From contig JAEWVM010000178.1 of the NCBI GenBank assembly GCA_023396615.1, forward strand, positions 1-23,705: DNA of 23,705 nt. The letters are read 5' to 3'. This DNA comes from Spirochaetota bacterium (lineage in GTDB: Bacteria; Spirochaetota; UBA4802; JAFGJZ01). Every line of letters starts with the position of its first letter. Position 1 is the first letter of the stretch. Under the pieces are notes generated by a model. The model saw only the letters and a list, made by a program, of their open reading frames with translations, did no database searches and was not told where the DNA came from. The translations under genes and the position numbers were made by a program. Below, piece after piece: positions 14,859-21,990 of this stretch.

Positions 14859-15803
14859 CTACTGATAAAGATGACAGAAAACCTTCGCTCCGTCTATCGT
14901 TTTTTCGCAAGGGGCAATTTCTGAACAAATATTCATTTTGCGAGGACATCTCGGATGAAATGCGCATCCGGAAGGAGGGTTTTCAGGTGAAGGAATGTCT
15001 CCTTCAATTGCAGCGAAAGAACCGTTAATCTTTGATGTGTCAAACGAAGAATCAAGAAGAGATTGCGTATACGGATGTAAAGCCCGTTCAAATATATTGT
15101 TAACCGGAGCATATTCTACTATTTTTCCGAGATAAAAAACTGCCACAGAATCACACAAAAACCTGATAACAGAGAGATTATGTGAAATCATTATCGACGT
15201 CATATCTGAATTTTCTCTAAGATCAGAAAGAAGATTGAGAATCTGTGCCTGAACAGATACATCCAGAGATGAAACAGGTTCGTCAAAAATTGTAAATTTG
15301 GGCTTCAATATTATTGCCCTGGCAATATTAATTCTCTGCCTCTGCCCGCCGGAAAGTTCGTGAGGAAATCGCCTCAAGTATTCTGCAGACAAACCAACCT
15401 GTTCAAAAGCCGTTACAGTTTTATCCGTAATCTCTGGCTTGGAAATATCATGAAAGATTATGGCAGGCTCGGAAACGATATCCCCGCAGCGCATCTTCGG
15501 ATTCAAAGATCCGAGAGAATCCTGAAGAACAATGCTCATATTCTTTCTAAAAAGTCTTAATTCTTCTTTTTTAAGGGAAGCAATATCTGTTCCGTCTATT
15601 TCAATTTTACCTTCAACGGGATTATTAAGTCCCATCAGAGATAAAGCTAAAGTCGATTTTCCGCATCCGCTTTCCCCTACTACTCCTAAGGATTCGCCTC
15701 TTTTTATCCAGAAGCTGACTCCGTCAAGGGCGCGTACAGTCCGCACCTTACCGAACAAACTGCTTTTATGATAATACTTTTTTAATGAATCAACTTTAAC
15801 CAT
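14859..15803 (-). CDS. Opp/Dpp-type peptide ABC transporter ATP-binding protein (OppF/DppF-like)
   Basis: A cytoplasmic ATPase that energises oligopeptide or nickel importers. All ATPase motifs are intact: Walker A GESGCGKST, Q-loop VLQDSLGSLNP, signature LSGGQRQR, Walker B FTIFDEP followed by the D-loop SSLD, and the switch His in SMIMISHNLS. The C-terminus has the oligopeptide-family tail (ENPPSGCAFHPRCP then KMNICSE), whose cysteines are typical of OppD/OppF proteins. The 314-aa length is normal. Normally OppF is paired with OppD and two permeases; none is adjacent here, so it either serves a system elsewhere or works outside peptide import. The start at 15803 has a weak ribosome site. Confidence 0.93.
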   Translation of the reverse strand: MVKVDSLKKYYHKSSLFGKVRTVRALDGVSFWIKRGESLGVVGESGCGKSTLALSLMGLNNPVEGKIEIDGTDIASLKKEELRLFRKNMSIVLQDSLGSLNPKMRCGDIVSEPAIIFHDISKPEITDKTVTAFEQVGLSAEYLRRFPHELSGGQRQRINIARAIILKPKFTIFDEPVSSLDVSVQAQILNLLSDLRENSDMTSIMISHNLSVIRFLCDSVAVFYLGKIVEYAPVNNIFERALHPYTQSLLDSSFDTSKINGSFAAIEGDIPSPENPPSGCAFHPRCPRKMNICSEIAPCEKTIDGAKVFCHLYQ

Positions 15804-16089
15804 AAAGAAATAATTCTTTTATACATAAATGAGTCAAACAGATTTTATCTCTGCAAATCTCTTCTTATGGAATTCTTAAATGGTTTAACATCAAATTTAA
15901 TAATACATGCCTGATATATAAGCATGGTCATATTACCAAAAAATGTTTGCAATATCATTTACTTGCGATGAAAATGCCGAAACATAGACTTGATTATAGA
16001 TGTTTTTGATTAAAGACTGCTTATATTTTTCTTTTATTGTAACTGTTTGTTAAAATTTAGTTCAAATCAAGATAAGATTGGTATTAATT
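15804..16089. other. Divergent intergenic region between ABC ATPase and sppA
   Basis: A 286-bp AT-rich gap that should hold promoters for both flanking genes. I see only weak signals: an inverted repeat CATGC/GCATG separated by 11 bp (about 15906-15926), and an ATGTTT/AAACAT pair further on. No convincing -35/-10 pair, ORF or RNA gene was found. Confidence 0.45.
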
Positions 16090-17049
16090 ATGAAAAAAAT
16101 TCTCGCGGCAATTATTTTATTTTCAGCTACTGGATGTATTTCTATTTCAACCGCAAGGCATCTTCAGCCTTACCGGGAAAACATTTTAAGAAACGGCAAT
16201 GATTCAAAAATACTAGTCATTCATATAGACGGCATAATTTCTGATTCTGTATCAGGCGGAAATCCGTTTAATTCATCAGAAAAAATACCTCTGACTGCCC
16301 GCATAAAGGAACAGCTTGACTGCGCTGAAAGAGACAAAAACATAAAAGCACTGATACTTATGATAGATTCTCCCGGCGGAGAAGTAACTACATGCGACAT
16401 CATTCATCATGAAATAACATTATTCAAGAAACGCACTTCTATACCGGTAACAGTTTTAATGGGTTCAATGGCTGCTTCAGGAGGATATTACCTCTCTATG
16501 ACCGGAGACAAGGTTATGGCTCATCCGACAACTATTACCGGGAGTATAGGAGTACTTATTTCAAAGCTGAGCATGAAGCAGCTGATGGGCAAAATAGGAA
16601 TTGAAGATGAAACAGTTAAGTCAGGCGCAAACAAAACCATGGGCAGTTTCTTCAAGAACATGAATGATGAAGAAAAATATCTTTTTCAGCAAATTGTCGA
16701 CGCCATGTATGAAGGATTTCTAAAGGTAATTCTTGATTCACGTAAAGATCTTAAAGAACAAGAATTGCGGAAGGTTGCCGACGGACGTATTTTCATTGCA
16801 AAAGATGCCCTCAAATACGGACTTATTGATGAAATCGGATACTTTTATGATGCTGTAGCTTCAGCCGAAAAATCAGCAGGAATCGAAGGAGCCAAAATAA
16901 TTACATATGTACGGCCTGACTCCTACCGCCCCAACGTTTATGCCGGAGCAGCAATAACAAACGAAGGCACCATTAATGTTTTATCAATTGATATGGATTG
17001 GTTTACTTCTAAATACGGTACACGCTTCATGTATCTCTGGAAGGATTAA
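16090..17049 (+). CDS. sppA: SppA-type signal peptide peptidase, lipoprotein form
   Basis: A membrane serine protease (family S49) that degrades signal peptides left after export. ATG at 16090 gives MKKILAAIILFSATGC, a lipoprotein signal with Cys16; the frame also extends to a TTG at 16078. The 319-aa length matches the short, single-domain SppA. The catalytic nucleophile is Ser130 in GSMAASGGYYLS and the general base is Lys182 in SGANKTMGS; the 52-residue spacing equals that of Bacillus SppA (S147/K199). The oxyanion-associated IDSPGGEV motif is at ~92-99. A lipid anchor instead of a transmembrane helix is a variation. It converges with the YeiW-like gene with zero bases between stop codons. 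No clear ribosome site. Confidence 0.93.
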   Translation: MKKILAAIILFSATGCISISTARHLQPYRENILRNGNDSKILVIHIDGIISDSVSGGNPFNSSEKIPLTARIKEQLDCAERDKNIKALILMIDSPGGEVTTCDIIHHEITLFKKRTSIPVTVLMGSMAASGGYYLSMTGDKVMAHPTTITGSIGVLISKLSMKQLMGKIGIEDETVKSGANKTMGSFFKNMNDEEKYLFQQIVDAMYEGFLKVILDSRKDLKEQELRKVADGRIFIAKDALKYGLIDEIGYFYDAVASAEKSAGIEGAKIITYVRPDSYRPNVYAGAAITNEGTINVLSIDMDWFTSKYGTRFMYLWKD

Positions 17050-17337
17050 TTAGTATTTTGAATTCGTATCTCTTTCAAGATTTTCGAGATAACCGAATGC
17101 CTCAGCATTGGATTTTCCACACATCTCTTTAGAAGGCTTAAGACCGGAACATACCTCCGGTCTTTCGGCTTTACCGAAAAGCAGACACAAATTATCCCCA
17201 TCAAGCTGAATGCACCTTTCCCCTGCTTCTTTGCCGTTCGGCATTCCCGGAATCGGCGATGATATTGAAACGGCAATACAGCAGGCTGCACAGCCCGGTC
17301 GGCATTCAGCCATGCTCTTTGTTATACTTTTATTCAT
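17050..17337 (-). CDS. YeiW/YkgJ-like cysteine-cluster protein (UPF0153)
   Basis: A small cytoplasmic protein of a family thought to bind zinc or an iron-sulphur cluster. The cluster CRPGCAACC lies at the N-terminus, followed by the highly conserved SISSPIPGMPNGKEAGERC, then LCLLFGKAERPEVCSGLKPS and EMCG. Seven or more cysteines are conserved, and the match to E. coli YeiW is nearly end to end. ATG at 17337 gives 95 aa; the ATG at 17313 (87 aa) aligns with the usual YeiW start and may be correct. The frame also reaches a TTG at 17346. Its stop abuts that of sppA. Function is unknown in the family. Confidence 0.88.
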   Translation of the reverse strand: MNKSITKSMAECRPGCAACCIAVSISSPIPGMPNGKEAGERCIQLDGDNLCLLFGKAERPEVCSGLKPSKEMCGKSNAEAFGYLENLERDTNSKY

Positions 17338-17429
17338 ATAAGTCAAAATTTACGGAAAAACAGCAATAACAGTCAAGATTCTTTTCCGCACCTTTGATAC
17401 TCTAATTTCATAATCATCAGGAGAAACAA

Positions 17430-18587
17430 ATGGAAACATCCGTAAAAACAAAAACATTCAAACATGTAATTCTTGAAGGAGATAACTACGAAATCGGGAA
17501 AAAACAAGGGGAGGAACTATTATCAGTCCCCGAATTTGTAAAATGGTATACATCTCCTCCTGCAGGCAAAGGAAAACTTAGCGATAAGGATTATGCAGAA
17601 GCAGTTAATTTTTTCGATAAATACTGTCCGGGAATAAATGCAGAAATAGAAGGAATGGCTGAGATACTAAGAGTTCATCCGCGCGAAATAATTTATTATG
17701 CTTTCACTCATACTCCGAAAGGTAACTGTAGTCATTTCGCTCTTCTTCCCGGAATAACAGAAAACGGTCATACCATGGTCGGCAGAAGTTATGAATGGAA
17801 CGACACACAGGATGACTTCAGACTATGCACGACAAAGATAAAAGGGAAAGCCGCTCACCTGGGATTTTCACTAATTATGATGGGACGTATTGACGGAATC
17901 AATGAACATGGTCTTTCCGTAACAATGAGCGCGGGGGCGCCTATGCGCGAAATTACTGCTGAAGGAATTAAGTTCTGGGCCCTAATTAGAACGATTCTCG
18001 AAAACTGCAAAACAACTGAAGAAGCCGTAGAAACTGTTATGAGTACTCCGGTTTCATTTTATCTTAATCTGATAATCGCTGATAAAACAGGAACCGCAGC
18101 TCTTGCAGAAATCGCATGCGGTAAAAAAGAAATTCATCGTATAAACAGAGAGTCAAAGAAGCAATATGTGCATTCAACCAATCATTTCACGCTTAATGGA
18201 ATGATTCAAGAAACAACAAGAAGAATGAAGCAATCATCCGACCGCTATGATGCAATCGAACGCAGACTTAATACTTCTCTTCCTAAAGTGTCATATTCAG
18301 ACATTAAAGGAATTCTTTGCGACAAAATGCCCGAAGGCTTAACTTGTCATCATTATTCGGACACTTTGGGAACACTATGGTCGCTGATTTTCGATCTTGA
18401 CGAATGCAAAGCGGATATTTGCTTCGGCTCGCCTCAAGTGAATGAATGGTACAGTTTTGATCTGTCAAGTGAACAGAATAAAACACATTATGAAGCTAAA
18501 CTTCCGGACGAACCAGCCGATCCTTCAATCTGGGGAAATGTAGAACTGACCAAAATCATGGATATTCTCAGTAAGACCAAAATCTAA
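17430..18587 (+). CDS. C45-family Ntn hydrolase (AAT-like acyltransferase/amidohydrolase)
   Basis: A cytoplasmic N-terminal-nucleophile enzyme related to acyl-CoA:6-aminopenicillanate acyltransferase and to N-acyl amide hydrolases. It should self-cleave before Cys100 in PKGNCSHFALL to expose the catalytic cysteine, giving chains of 99 and 286 residues. Supporting motifs are GDNYEIGKKQGEEL near the start (the family GxxxxxGxxxG opening), GHTMVGRSYEWN, GINEHGLSVTMSAG, and HSTNHFT (conserved Asn as oxyanion residue). The residue before the nucleophile is Asn rather than the usual Asp or Gly. The 385-aa length is normal. ATG at 17430 has AGGAG upstream. It appears monocistronic, with a hairpin after it. 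The substrate is unknown; beta-lactam acylation is unlikely in bacteria. Confidence 0.87.
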   Translation: METSVKTKTFKHVILEGDNYEIGKKQGEELLSVPEFVKWYTSPPAGKGKLSDKDYAEAVNFFDKYCPGINAEIEGMAEILRVHPREIIYYAFTHTPKGNCSHFALLPGITENGHTMVGRSYEWNDTQDDFRLCTTKIKGKAAHLGFSLIMMGRIDGINEHGLSVTMSAGAPMREITAEGIKFWALIRTILENCKTTEEAVETVMSTPVSFYLNLIIADKTGTAALAEIACGKKEIHRINRESKKQYVHSTNHFTLNGMIQETTRRMKQSSDRYDAIERRLNTSLPKVSYSDIKGILCDKMPEGLTCHHYSDTLGTLWSLIFDLDECKADICFGSPQVNEWYSFDLSSEQNKTHYEAKLPDEPADPSIWGNVELTKIMDILSKTKI

Positions 18588-18593
18588 CAGAAT

Positions 18594-18628
18594 CAGCAAA
18601 GTACAGTATTTCTAACTGTCCTTTGCTG
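18594..18628 (+). terminator. Hairpin after the C45 hydrolase gene
   Basis: CAGCAAAG (18594-18601) pairs with CTTTGCTG (18621-18628), and ACAGT with ACTGT inside it, interrupted by one T/C mismatch; the loop is ATTTCTA. It begins 6 nt after the stop codon. The downstream T-content is modest, so termination may be partial. Confidence 0.7.
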
Positions 18629-18688
18629 CAATTATTACTTCAATACTCTGATATTAAAATTCTAATCAAATCTCAATTTCTTTTTGCC

Positions 18689-18717
18689 TTGACAAAACAA
18701 TTTCTTAAAATTTCTAA
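18689..18717 (+). promoter_or_regulatory. Putative promoter of the DinB-fold gene
   Basis: TTGACA (18689-18694) matches the -35 consensus exactly. At 17-bp spacing the -10 reads TTCTAA (18712-18717), a poor match. It is the only plausible promoter in the gap and lies 49 bp before the start codon. Confidence 0.3.
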
Positions 18718-18766
18718 ACAATAAAGATCAATCCGTAATAAAATACATCCTCCGGAGAATTCAAGA

Positions 18767-19234
18767 ATGAAGTTAAACGAATACCGCGAAATAATCAGCA
18801 ATTTCCTTGATCTGATGAAAAAATACAAAGATATATCTTCTATCCGCATTGATGAAGACAAATGGACTTTAAAAGAAATGATCGGTCATCTGATAGACTC
18901 TGCGTCAAACAATCATCAGCGTTTTATCCGTCTTCAAACAGAAAAAGAAATAACTTTTCCATATTATGATGCAGAAAACTGGTCAAGCATTTCAAAAGTT
19001 AATTCTCTTGATGCTGAATTTCTTTTTTCGTTCTGGAAACATTATAATGATTTCATTATACATCTTATCGAAAACATTGATCCGAAATATTTTAACAACG
19101 TATGGAAAACATCTGACGGAAACAAATCACTCGGATTTCTAGTTGATGATTATTTTTCTCACATGAAAATTCATTATACCATGTATGAAGAAAGAGCCGG
19201 TGAAATAATTTCAAAAAATATCAAAAAGAATTGA
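18767..19234 (+). CDS. DinB-superfamily metal-binding protein
   Basis: A 155-aa four-helix-bundle protein of the DinB/YfiT group, whose members are metal-dependent thiol transferases or of unknown role. The metal-binding triad is visible: His41 in WTLKEMIGHLIDSA, and His132 and His136 in DDYFSHMKIHYTMYEER. Spacing and length are typical of the group that includes bacillithiol S-transferases, but the low-molecular-weight thiol used here cannot be told. ATG at 18767 follows CCGGAG at ~9 nt. It stands between two separate transcription units, and the following gene 76 bp later has its own strong ribosome site. Confidence 0.85.
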   Translation: MKLNEYREIISNFLDLMKKYKDISSIRIDEDKWTLKEMIGHLIDSASNNHQRFIRLQTEKEITFPYYDAENWSSISKVNSLDAEFLFSFWKHYNDFIIHLIENIDPKYFNNVWKTSDGNKSLGFLVDDYFSHMKIHYTMYEERAGEIISKNIKKN

Positions 19235-19310
19235 TAAAAACACCCCTCTTACGGGAAAGTCCATTAATTTCATAATTAAAAGTTTGAAAGCATTTTAGAA
19301 GGGGGAAATT

Positions 19311-20000
19311 ATGAAAAAGATACTAAAAATATTCTTTATTTTGCTCGGAGTTTTAGTCATCTCAGGAGCGGCTCTGTTTTTGTATATCGGAAGCTGGTTG
19401 AAAAAAACTTCTGCAGTAACAACAGGTGAGAAGATTTCAGATTACGGAAAAGAAAAAGAAGCACTGCTTGTCATTGATCTTCAGAATGACATCACGCTTC
19501 CTGACGGAAAAATCGCCACGAACACGGCACAGTCTGATGAAGCTATAGAAAATATAAACAGAATTATCAGCACTAAAAGAGCTGAAACTGTCTATATCCT
19601 TCATGAATTTGAAAGTGATAATCCGATAATCAAGTTTTTCACCAAAAGCGCATTGCGTCACGGCGAAGAAGGCGCTAAGATCGACAAACGGATTAAAATT
19701 GAAGGCAATAATTTTTTCACAAAGCATATTTCGGATTCATTTTCAAACAATGATCTTAATGATTTTCTTGTTAAAAATAAAATCAACCGTCTCTATATTG
19801 CCGGCGCCGATGCAGAATACTGCGTTGACAAAACCATAAAAGGTGCGCTCAACAGAAACTATAAAATCTCCGTAATAAAAGATGCGGTTGTTACAAAAAC
19901 CGATGAAGGCCGAAACAACAAAATATTGGATTTCTCATGTCTCGGTGTTGAAATACTGACAACCGAAGAAGCTTTAAAAAAACTCATTAAAGAACAATAA
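19311..20000 (+). CDS. Membrane-anchored isochorismatase-family cysteine hydrolase
   Basis: A cysteine hydrolase of the isochorismatase/nicotinamidase fold tethered to the membrane. Residues 4-30 form a hydrophobic segment (IFFILLGVLVISGAALFLYI), either an anchor or an uncleaved signal. The catalytic domain follows: Asp56 in LLVIDLQNDI, Lys138 in FFTKHISDSF, and nucleophile Cys171 in IAGADAEYCVDKTIKGAL, in the canonical D-K-C order. After Cys171 the segment GALNRNYKISVIKDAVVT is standard. Most family members are cytoplasmic, so the anchor, probably placing the domain outside, is unusual. ATG at 19311 follows AAGGGGG. Only 8 nt separate it from the GNAT gene, so they form an operon. The substrate is unknown. 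Confidence 0.87.
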   Translation: MKKILKIFFILLGVLVISGAALFLYIGSWLKKTSAVTTGEKISDYGKEKEALLVIDLQNDITLPDGKIATNTAQSDEAIENINRIISTKRAETVYILHEFESDNPIIKFFTKSALRHGEEGAKIDKRIKIEGNNFFTKHISDSFSNNDLNDFLVKNKINRLYIAGADAEYCVDKTIKGALNRNYKISVIKDAVVTKTDEGRNNKILDFSCLGVEILTTEEALKKLIKEQ

Positions 20001-20008
20001 GATTCAGG

Positions 20009-20809
20009 ATGAAAATTTCGATCAGCAAAATAGATAGCGCTGAACTCGATAAAGTCAGCCTTCTTCAACCTGAAGGCTGGGCTGACATAACACCAGCTTT
20101 TAAATTTTACTGCACATCCGGTTTCTGCTTTCCTTTTTTGCTTTACGCAAATAAAGAAATTGCAGGAAGCGGATGCGCAATCATTCTCAAAAAAACCGCA
20201 TGGCTTGGTCATATAATAGTCCGTCCTGAATACAGAAGAAAAGGTCTGGGATCAATGATACTATCCCGCCTGATGGATTTTCTTAAAGAGAGGAATATTC
20301 AGACAGTTTCTTTAATTGCATCCAATGAAGGATTTCCAATGTATCAAAAATACGGATTTGTCAAAACCGAAGATAATCTGGGCTTTGAAAAAAATTCTGA
20401 AAATAAATTAGAAACTCCTGACTGCTATATTATTCCTTTTAGCGAAAAGTATCGTGAGGAAATCTATTCTCTCGATGAAAAAATAAGCGGTGAAAGCAGA
20501 ATAAAAGTTCTTCAGAATAAACTTTCAGAAAGCTTTATTTGCACCAGAAACGGATCCCTCTCTGGATATTTCATTCCTTCTCTTGGCGAAGGCCTGATTG
20601 CGGCAGTTGATGCCGAAGCAGGAATCTCTCTTTTAAAATACAAGAATCCCGAAAGATTTACTGTCCCGGAAGCAAATACTACAGCAATAAATTATGCATT
20701 ATCTCAAGGCTTTGAGAAAAAGAATGTATTACATAGAATGGTTTTCGGCAAACATTTAAACCGCAGTCCGGAATATATTTACTCGAGAATATCCGGTTAT
20801 CTCGGATAG
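20009..20809 (+). CDS. Tandem-domain GNAT N-acetyltransferase
   Basis: A cytoplasmic acetyl-CoA-dependent transferase of 266 aa. Residues ~1-130 are a canonical GNAT domain: the acetyl-CoA loop VRPEYRRKGLG at 72-81, then SLIASNEGFPMYQKYGFV. Residues ~140-266 form a second, divergent domain (DEKISGESRIKVLQNKL, GYFIPSLGEGLIAAVDAE, and a terminal RMVFGKHL segment) resembling the C-terminal acetyltransferase-like domain seen in some GNAT proteins (Acetyltransf_18-like). The acceptor is unknown. It starts 8 nt after the isochorismatase stop with AGG just before the ATG, so the two are co-translated. Confidence 0.86.
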   Translation: MKISISKIDSAELDKVSLLQPEGWADITPAFKFYCTSGFCFPFLLYANKEIAGSGCAIILKKTAWLGHIIVRPEYRRKGLGSMILSRLMDFLKERNIQTVSLIASNEGFPMYQKYGFVKTEDNLGFEKNSENKLETPDCYIIPFSEKYREEIYSLDEKISGESRIKVLQNKLSESFICTRNGSLSGYFIPSLGEGLIAAVDAEAGISLLKYKNPERFTVPEANTTAINYALSQGFEKKNVLHRMVFGKHLNRSPEYIYSRISGYLG

Positions 20810-20830
20810 TTATCCAAATTCTTAAAGTAA

Positions 20831-20859
20831 TTGACATAATGCAGAAATTCTATTAAATT
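20831..20859 (+). promoter_or_regulatory. Good sigma-70-type promoter for the flagellin-like/chaperone operon
   Basis: TTGACA (20831-20836) is a perfect -35 box and TAAATT (20854-20859) a fair -10 at the ideal 17-bp spacing, 32 bp before the ATG at 20892. It indicates vegetative transcription rather than the sigma-28 promoter usual for flagellin genes. No operator-like repeat is evident around it. Confidence 0.65.
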
Positions 20860-20891
20860 ATCTTGTTCATGTTGTTTTCAGGGAGGGAACC

Positions 20892-21506
20892 ATGAAGATA
20901 GAAGGTGTGCATCTGCAGAATGATGCGGCGGTTAGGGCAAACCGCAGTACATCCCGTCAGATTAAAATTGAACAGCCTCAAAGACCCGAACAGCCGATGA
21001 TTTCGTCCGGAAGGAGCATAATGGACGCTTTCATGATCATCCAAAAGGCGCAGGCAATAGTAAGCCAGGCTCTTTCAGTATCGTCAAGACTGATGAATAT
21101 GGCTTCGGAAACGATTATAACCGGTGATACCAGCAGACAGGAGATTAACACGGAAATTTCCGACATTGGAAATCAGCTTGGTCAGTTCGGTCCAAAAATT
21201 ACCATTCCGCCTTTCAATCCGCAGACTCAGGACAATCTTGCTCTTGCAAAGGAAGATGTTTCAACAATGCGGGAAATGCTTCAGTCTAAACTTGACTTTG
21301 ATAAAATGTCCGAAATTAATAATAATCTTGCGGAAACAAATCAGAATTTAGCCGCAAACGCAAATTATTATGAGCAGCAGATTCCTGTAAATGAGAACAT
21401 TGACAAATCAATGGACTATGCAATGTCATTCATAAAAAGCAGTCCTGTTTCGGCATTAACGGCACAGGGAAACATCAACCAGGCAAACTTAAATTCACTC
21501 ATATAG
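20892..21506 (+). CDS. Short flagellin-like helical protein, probable type-III export substrate
   Basis: A 204-aa protein without signal peptide or membrane segment. Residues ~43-97 (FMIIQKAQAIVSQALSVSSR, then LMNMASETIITGDTSRQEIN, then EISDIGNQLGQF) follow the pattern of the flagellin N-terminal D0/D1 coiled coil. The C-terminus (ENIDKSMDYAMSFIKSSPVS, then ALTAQGNINQANLNSLI) resembles the flagellin C-terminal helix that ends in AQANQ...LSLL. The hypervariable D2/D3 region is replaced by a short linker (ITIPPFNPQTQ) and helices rich in Asn and Gln. The first ~35 residues are polar and lack the flagellin MIINHN opening. ATG at 20892 has GGGAGGG upstream. It is followed, 8 nt later, by a chaperone-like gene. 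The similarity is my reading of sequence patterns, not an alignment, so it could be another coiled-coil secreted protein. Confidence 0.6.
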   Translation: MKIEGVHLQNDAAVRANRSTSRQIKIEQPQRPEQPMISSGRSIMDAFMIIQKAQAIVSQALSVSSRLMNMASETIITGDTSRQEINTEISDIGNQLGQFGPKITIPPFNPQTQDNLALAKEDVSTMREMLQSKLDFDKMSEINNNLAETNQNLAANANYYEQQIPVNENIDKSMDYAMSFIKSSPVSALTAQGNINQANLNSLI

Positions 21507-21514
21507 GAGCAATC

Positions 21515-21919
21515 ATGCAGGTTTTTGACGGATTTATAGCGGCAATAGCATCGGAGCTTAAAATCAAGTTCCACAAAACTGAGGAAGGTCATTACTCCAC
21601 AAAAATTGACTTTGACAACAACAGAGCTCAAGAAGTTCTGATATCCCTTGCAAAAGACGAATCGGGAGACAGAGTTATTCATTATTACTCGGCAATAGCA
21701 GGATTAAAAGAAGATTCAGCCGAGCTTTATAAATTCGCACTGAAAACGAACGCAACTCTCGAATACGGAGCAATTGCTCTTACAGGCAAATCGCTTATCT
21801 TAAGAAGTTCCATGCTGTTAAAAAACTGCGAACCGGAGCGTTTCATCAAATCTCTTTTCTATATTGCCGCAAAAGCTGACGAACTTGAAGAAGAACTTAC
21901 CGGAAGAGACAAAAATTAA
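21515..21919 (+). CDS. CesT/YbjN-like type III secretion-type chaperone
   Basis: A 134-aa cytoplasmic protein with the alpha-beta-beta-beta-alpha-beta-beta-alpha order of class I type III chaperones (CesT/SycE) and the related YbjN domain. Typical positions are KFHKTEEGHYSTKIDFD (first strands), VIHYYSAIAGL (strand), LYKFALKTNATLEYGAIALT (helix then the conserved N-A-x-L-x-x-G segment), LILRSSMLL (strand), and a C-terminal helix FIKSLFYIAAKADELEEEL. Such chaperones dimerise and bind the N-terminal region of a secreted partner encoded next door, here the flagellin-like protein. Its AGGAG overlaps the preceding stop, so translation is coupled. It is neither FliS nor FliW in sequence. YbjN-type sensory proteins are the alternative reading. 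Confidence 0.65.
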   Translation: MQVFDGFIAAIASELKIKFHKTEEGHYSTKIDFDNNRAQEVLISLAKDESGDRVIHYYSAIAGLKEDSAELYKFALKTNATLEYGAIALTGKSLILRSSMLLKNCEPERFIKSLFYIAAKADELEEELTGRDKN

Positions 21920-21927
21920 AAATTCCC

Positions 21928-21976
21928 AGAAGCATTAATCAAAGATGTTTTTCATTTGATTAATGCTTCTTTATCT
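21928..21976 (+). terminator. Strong 16-bp-stem terminator of the flagellin-like operon
   Basis: A perfect 16-bp stem (21928-21943 against 21955-21970; starts AGAAGCATTA) with an 11-nt loop GATGTTTTTCA is followed by TTATCT. It isolates the two-gene operon from the downstream histidine kinase. The T-run is short, so its action relies on the long stem. Confidence 0.8.
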
Positions 21977-21990
21977 ATTACAATCATGTA

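Noticed and set aside
20810..20891. A sigma-28 (flagellar) promoter upstream of the flagellin-like gene
   Set aside because: TAAAGTAA at 20823-20830 resembles the -35 half, but the sequence 11 bp later does not resemble GCCGATAA; the overlapping TTGACA-N17-TAAATT is a better promoter.
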